Source: an uncultured bacterium
GTDB taxonomy: Bacteria > Patescibacteriota > Minisyncoccia > Phycocordibacterales > UBA2100
Reading direction: 5' to 3'
Length of the DNA stretch: 39,560 nt
Assembly: GCA_903854215.1 (NCBI GenBank)
Contig: CAINVT010000033.1
Span: forward strand, 1-39,560
A model generated the notes under the pieces. The model had not been told where the DNA came from. It was given only the letters and a program-made list of their open reading frames with translations, and did no database searches. This document shows positions 36,687 to 39,560 of the stretch, piece after piece. Made by a program: the position numbers and the translations under genes. Positions within the stretch are counted from its first letter, which is position 1, and every line of letters starts with the position of its first letter.

Positions 36687-36715
36687 ACTATAGAGGATTG
36701 GGCGATAAGTCTCAA
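36687..36715 (-). promoter_or_regulatory. sigma70-type promoter of groES-groEL
   Basis: TTGAGA-N17-TATAGT. Confidence 0.6.
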
Positions 36716-36764
36716 CTTGACAATATATTCTTTATTATATGCAATAATCTGGCCATACCGCCAT

Positions 36765-36793
36765 TTGCACGACACTCCTTTCCGTGCTATCGT
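36765..36793 (+). promoter_or_regulatory. promoter of secG (leaderless)
   Basis: TTGCAC-N17-TATCGT, 8 nt before ATG at 36802. Confidence 0.5.
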
Positions 36794-36801
36794 GGCTCTA
36801 C

Positions 36802-37035
36802 ATGGCAACAATCGCACACGTTCTCCCCTACGTGCAGATAATTCTCTCCGCACTCATCATTGTATCTGTCATAATGCAACGGACGGGGGCAAGCCTCGGC
36901 GGTGCATTCGGTGCAGACAATTTCGGTTCGGGTTTTCACACCCGACGCGGTTTGGAGAAAACACTCTTCTACGCAACCATCGTACTTGGTATACTGTTTG
37001 CGATTTCGGCATTGGTAAGCCTTCTTATAAGCTAA
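36802..37035 (+). CDS. secG: preprotein translocase subunit SecG
   Basis: two TM; VIMQRTGASLGGAFGADNFGSGFHTRRGLEKTLFYATIVLGILF. Confidence 0.92.
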   Translation: MATIAHVLPYVQIILSALIIVSVIMQRTGASLGGAFGADNFGSGFHTRRGLEKTLFYATIVLGILFAISALVSLLIS

Positions 37036-37046
37036 TCTGCTTCCTG

Positions 37047-37063
37047 TCGTGCACGGTGCACGA
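37047..37063. terminator. short palindrome between secG and the SBP gene
   Basis: TCGTGCAC-G-GTGCACGA. Confidence 0.3.
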
Positions 37064-37089
37064 ATACACGGGACCAGTAAACATGCGGT

Positions 37090-38937
37090 ATGGATTCCTA
37101 TTCGGACCCCGACCATTCAGATAAAAAAAGCGTGCATCATGAAGACGTCGTTGTGACGCTCACTAAGACCCGCCGATTCGGACGTCTTTCGATACTTGAA
37201 GATCTCCTCTTCCGATTTTCACCGGCAGAGCGACTCGTTTTATATATTCTCTCTGCGGTACTTGCGATCAGCGTACTCATGATGATCACCTCCATTGATC
37301 GTGCAGCATCAGTCGATATCCCGACGCGCGGCGGATCGCTCGTCGAGGGTGAAGTCGGACCGGCACGTTTCATCAATCCGATTCTCACCCTTTCGCAACC
37401 GGATCAAGACATCGCTGCGCTCGTCTATTCGGGACTCATGCGCGAGCTTCCCAACGGTTCGTTCGTGCCGGATCTCGCATCCAGCTATACGATTTCTTCC
37501 GACGGTACGATCTATACATTTACGATCCGATCAAACGCGAAGTTCCAAGACGGTACGCCCGTGACTGCTGCTGATGTGGTATTCACGATCGCCGCCACGC
37601 AAAATTCCGATCTCAAGAGTCCGCAAGCGGCGAACTGGACAGGGGTCGTCGTCTCGAGCCCTGATGCGCACACTGTCGTATTCACACTGCCGCACGCCTA
37701 CGCACCGTTCATCGACAACACGACACTTGGCATCTTGCCCAAACATTTGTGGCAGAATGTCTCCGACGAAGAGTTTTTGTTCGACCCCCTGAATACGCAT
37801 CCGATCGGCAGCGGCCCGTATGAAGTTTCCTCCGTCGGGACCGACTCAACCGGTTCGGCAACACGATACGACCTCGTTCCGTTCAACAATTACATGCTCG
37901 GACGACCCTATCTCGGCAAGATCACTTTCCTCTTTTATGCGGACGATACATCAATGGAGAAGGCGTTCGATGCTGGCAAGATCGATGCAATGGCGGGGAT
38001 CTCTTCGGGTGATCTTTCATCGCTCTCCCGTCCTGATTCGAATATCGTACAAGCTCCCCTGCCGCGCGTCTTCGGAGTCTTCTTCAATCAAGGTCACAAT
38101 ACGGTTCTCGCAGATGCCAATGTCCGTGCCGCGCTGAACGCCGCCGTCGACAAGCAGCAGATCGTCGATTCCGTGCTCGACGGATACGGCGTGATGCTCG
38201 ATGGACCGATACCGCCGGATGTATTGGGAAATGCCGCATCTGCGACCGCGCTTCCGTTCGTCGCTACGCAGATCAAGACGACGAGCACCGCATCATCAAC
38301 GCCGGATGAGTCCTCATACGCAAGTGCCGCTCGTGCACTCTTGCAAAAAGGCGGCTGGAGTTTCAGCAGCACCGACAATATGTGGGAGAAAGGAAAAGAG
38401 AAATTATCATTCGTCCTTGCCACTGCCGATGAACCGGAGCTGGTGGCAACCGCCAACGCCGTCGCCCATTTCTGGAGCACGGCCGGCATCCACGCAACCG
38501 TTCAGATCTACCCGCTTTCCGAACTCAATACCGCAGTGATCCGCCCGCGCAATTATGATGCAGTTCTCTTCGGCGAGGTCGTGGGGCCGGAGCTCGATCT
38601 CTATGCATTCTGGCATTCATCCCAGCGTACCGATCCCGGCTTGAACCTCGCCATGTATGCCAACGAGACGACCGATGCGCTTCTTTCGCAGGCGCGTGCG
38701 ACGACTGACGCTGCGACGCGCGACGCGCTCTACACGAAGTTCGCTGCTGATGTCGAGAAGGACCAACCAGCGGTCTTCTTGTACGCGCCCGACTTTTTGT
38801 ATATAGTACCCTCGTCAATCAAAGGCATCACACTCGGAGCTTTGGCAACACCCGCCAATCGTTTTTCAGGTATCGACGACTGGTATACGCAAACACAAAG
38901 CGTATGGCGGGTCTTCGCGCAGAACGTGTCACGGTAA
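37090..38937 (+). CDS. peptide ABC transporter substrate-binding protein (SBP_bac_5)
   Basis: N-terminal TM anchor; YTFTIRSNAKFQDGTPVTAADVVFTI; NTHPIGSGPYEV. Confidence 0.9.
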   Translation: MDSYSDPDHSDKKSVHHEDVVVTLTKTRRFGRLSILEDLLFRFSPAERLVLYILSAVLAISVLMMITSIDRAASVDIPTRGGSLVEGEVGPARFINPILTLSQPDQDIAALVYSGLMRELPNGSFVPDLASSYTISSDGTIYTFTIRSNAKFQDGTPVTAADVVFTIAATQNSDLKSPQAANWTGVVVSSPDAHTVVFTLPHAYAPFIDNTTLGILPKHLWQNVSDEEFLFDPLNTHPIGSGPYEVSSVGTDSTGSATRYDLVPFNNYMLGRPYLGKITFLFYADDTSMEKAFDAGKIDAMAGISSGDLSSLSRPDSNIVQAPLPRVFGVFFNQGHNTVLADANVRAALNAAVDKQQIVDSVLDGYGVMLDGPIPPDVLGNAASATALPFVATQIKTTSTASSTPDESSYASAARALLQKGGWSFSSTDNMWEKGKEKLSFVLATADEPELVATANAVAHFWSTAGIHATVQIYPLSELNTAVIRPRNYDAVLFGEVVGPELDLYAFWHSSQRTDPGLNLAMYANETTDALLSQARATTDAATRDALYTKFAADVEKDQPAVFLYAPDFLYIVPSSIKGITLGALATPANRFSGIDDWYTQTQSVWRVFAQNVSR

Positions 38938-39026
38938 CAGATCAATCTTAGTACTATTTATTATTAGTAGCCATTAACAAATCACGGATCATTCGATCCG
39001 GATCAACAACATAATCAGCAATCAGT

Positions 39027-39560
39027 ATGAACACTCCAAACAACCTAGGGAGTGCCGGCACGCCGGCTCCCGGTGGACGACCGCAACAACGCCGTCCGCA
39101 AAATCAACGTCCTCCGCAACGATCAAACGTACCGGGTCATGGCCCGAACAATGCGACCGTGCCGAATGGCCCGCGTTCTAATACGGGAAGCAGACCGTTT
39201 CGTCGCGGACGACCGCTCTCGCAACAACCCGCGCGTCCTATGAAGCCGCGCGGCGGCAGACCGACACATGCCACCCCGACTGATCTCGGCCGCGTATCGA
39301 CCGCGACAAAGATTCCGCCGCCGGCAGAAGGCGTCGTACGTATTATTCCCTTAGGCGGTGTCGAAGAGATCGGCCGCAACATGACCGCGGTCGAGTTCGG
39401 CAACGATATTTTCATTCTCGATTGCGGATTCGCCTTTTCTGAGGACGACACGCCGGGTATCGATTACATCTTGCCCAATACCGGATATCTCGAAGAGCGT
39501 CGCGACAAGATCCGCGGACTTCTCATCTCGCACGGTCACCTCGATCATATCGGCGGTATT
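39027..39560 (+). CDS. rnj: ribonuclease J (5' part, runs off the window)
   Basis: Pro/Arg-rich N-terminal extension, then VVRIIPLGGVEEIGRNMTAVEFGNDIFILDCGFAFSEDD...ISHGHLDHIGGI. Confidence 0.92.
   Translation, partial: MNTPNNLGSAGTPAPGGRPQQRRPQNQRPPQRSNVPGHGPNNATVPNGPRSNTGSRPFRRGRPLSQQPARPMKPRGGRPTHATPTDLGRVSTATKIPPPAEGVVRIIPLGGVEEIGRNMTAVEFGNDIFILDCGFAFSEDDTPGIDYILPNTGYLEERRDKIRGLLISHGHLDHIGGI

Noticed and set aside
1-39560. CRISPR arrays or Cas genes
   Set aside because: No regularly spaced identical repeats and no Cas-like proteins seen; the tRNA-Ser repeats are diverged and spaced 450-857 bp apart.

Overview
The gene content and small-protein repertoire look like a Patescibacteria/CPR (Parcubacteria-like) chromosome segment. 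This is inferred from gene content and was not tested phylogenetically.

Housekeeping and RNA genes recognised: tRNA-Gly(UCC), tRNA-Ser(GGA), RNase P RNA, lepA, murJ, htpX, lemA, groES/groEL, secG and an RNase J start. Also present are a divIC/ftsB-like protein, a lytic transglycosylase and a peptide SBP.

Accessory genes include a RelE/RHH toxin-antitoxin pair with tandem operator repeats, TraX, DUF1761, an MliC-domain protein, a GH13 amylase, a DUF4239-like protein, a PhaC-like hydrolase, a flavin reductase, an ATL protein and a half-size LAGLIDADG protein.

Most notable observations:
1. A single 4137-aa lipoprotein-like surface polyprotein (21977-34390, minus). It carries about six ~110-aa repeats, a possible ADP-ribosyltransferase-like module, a phage-lysozyme-like (peptidoglycan-degrading) module, an internal signal-peptide-like segment and a C-terminal Ig-like domain.
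2. Three diverged ~53-bp repeats next to tRNA-Ser that separate single-gene segments and resemble recombination sites or a cassette array.
3. Two large multi-stem structured elements of ~115-125 nt, each ending about 8-9 nt from the stop codon of a minus-strand gene.
4. A perfect 24-bp inverted repeat inserted in frame inside lepA.
5. Several putative leaderless promoters.

All calls come from reading the sequence; no searches or folding programs were run.
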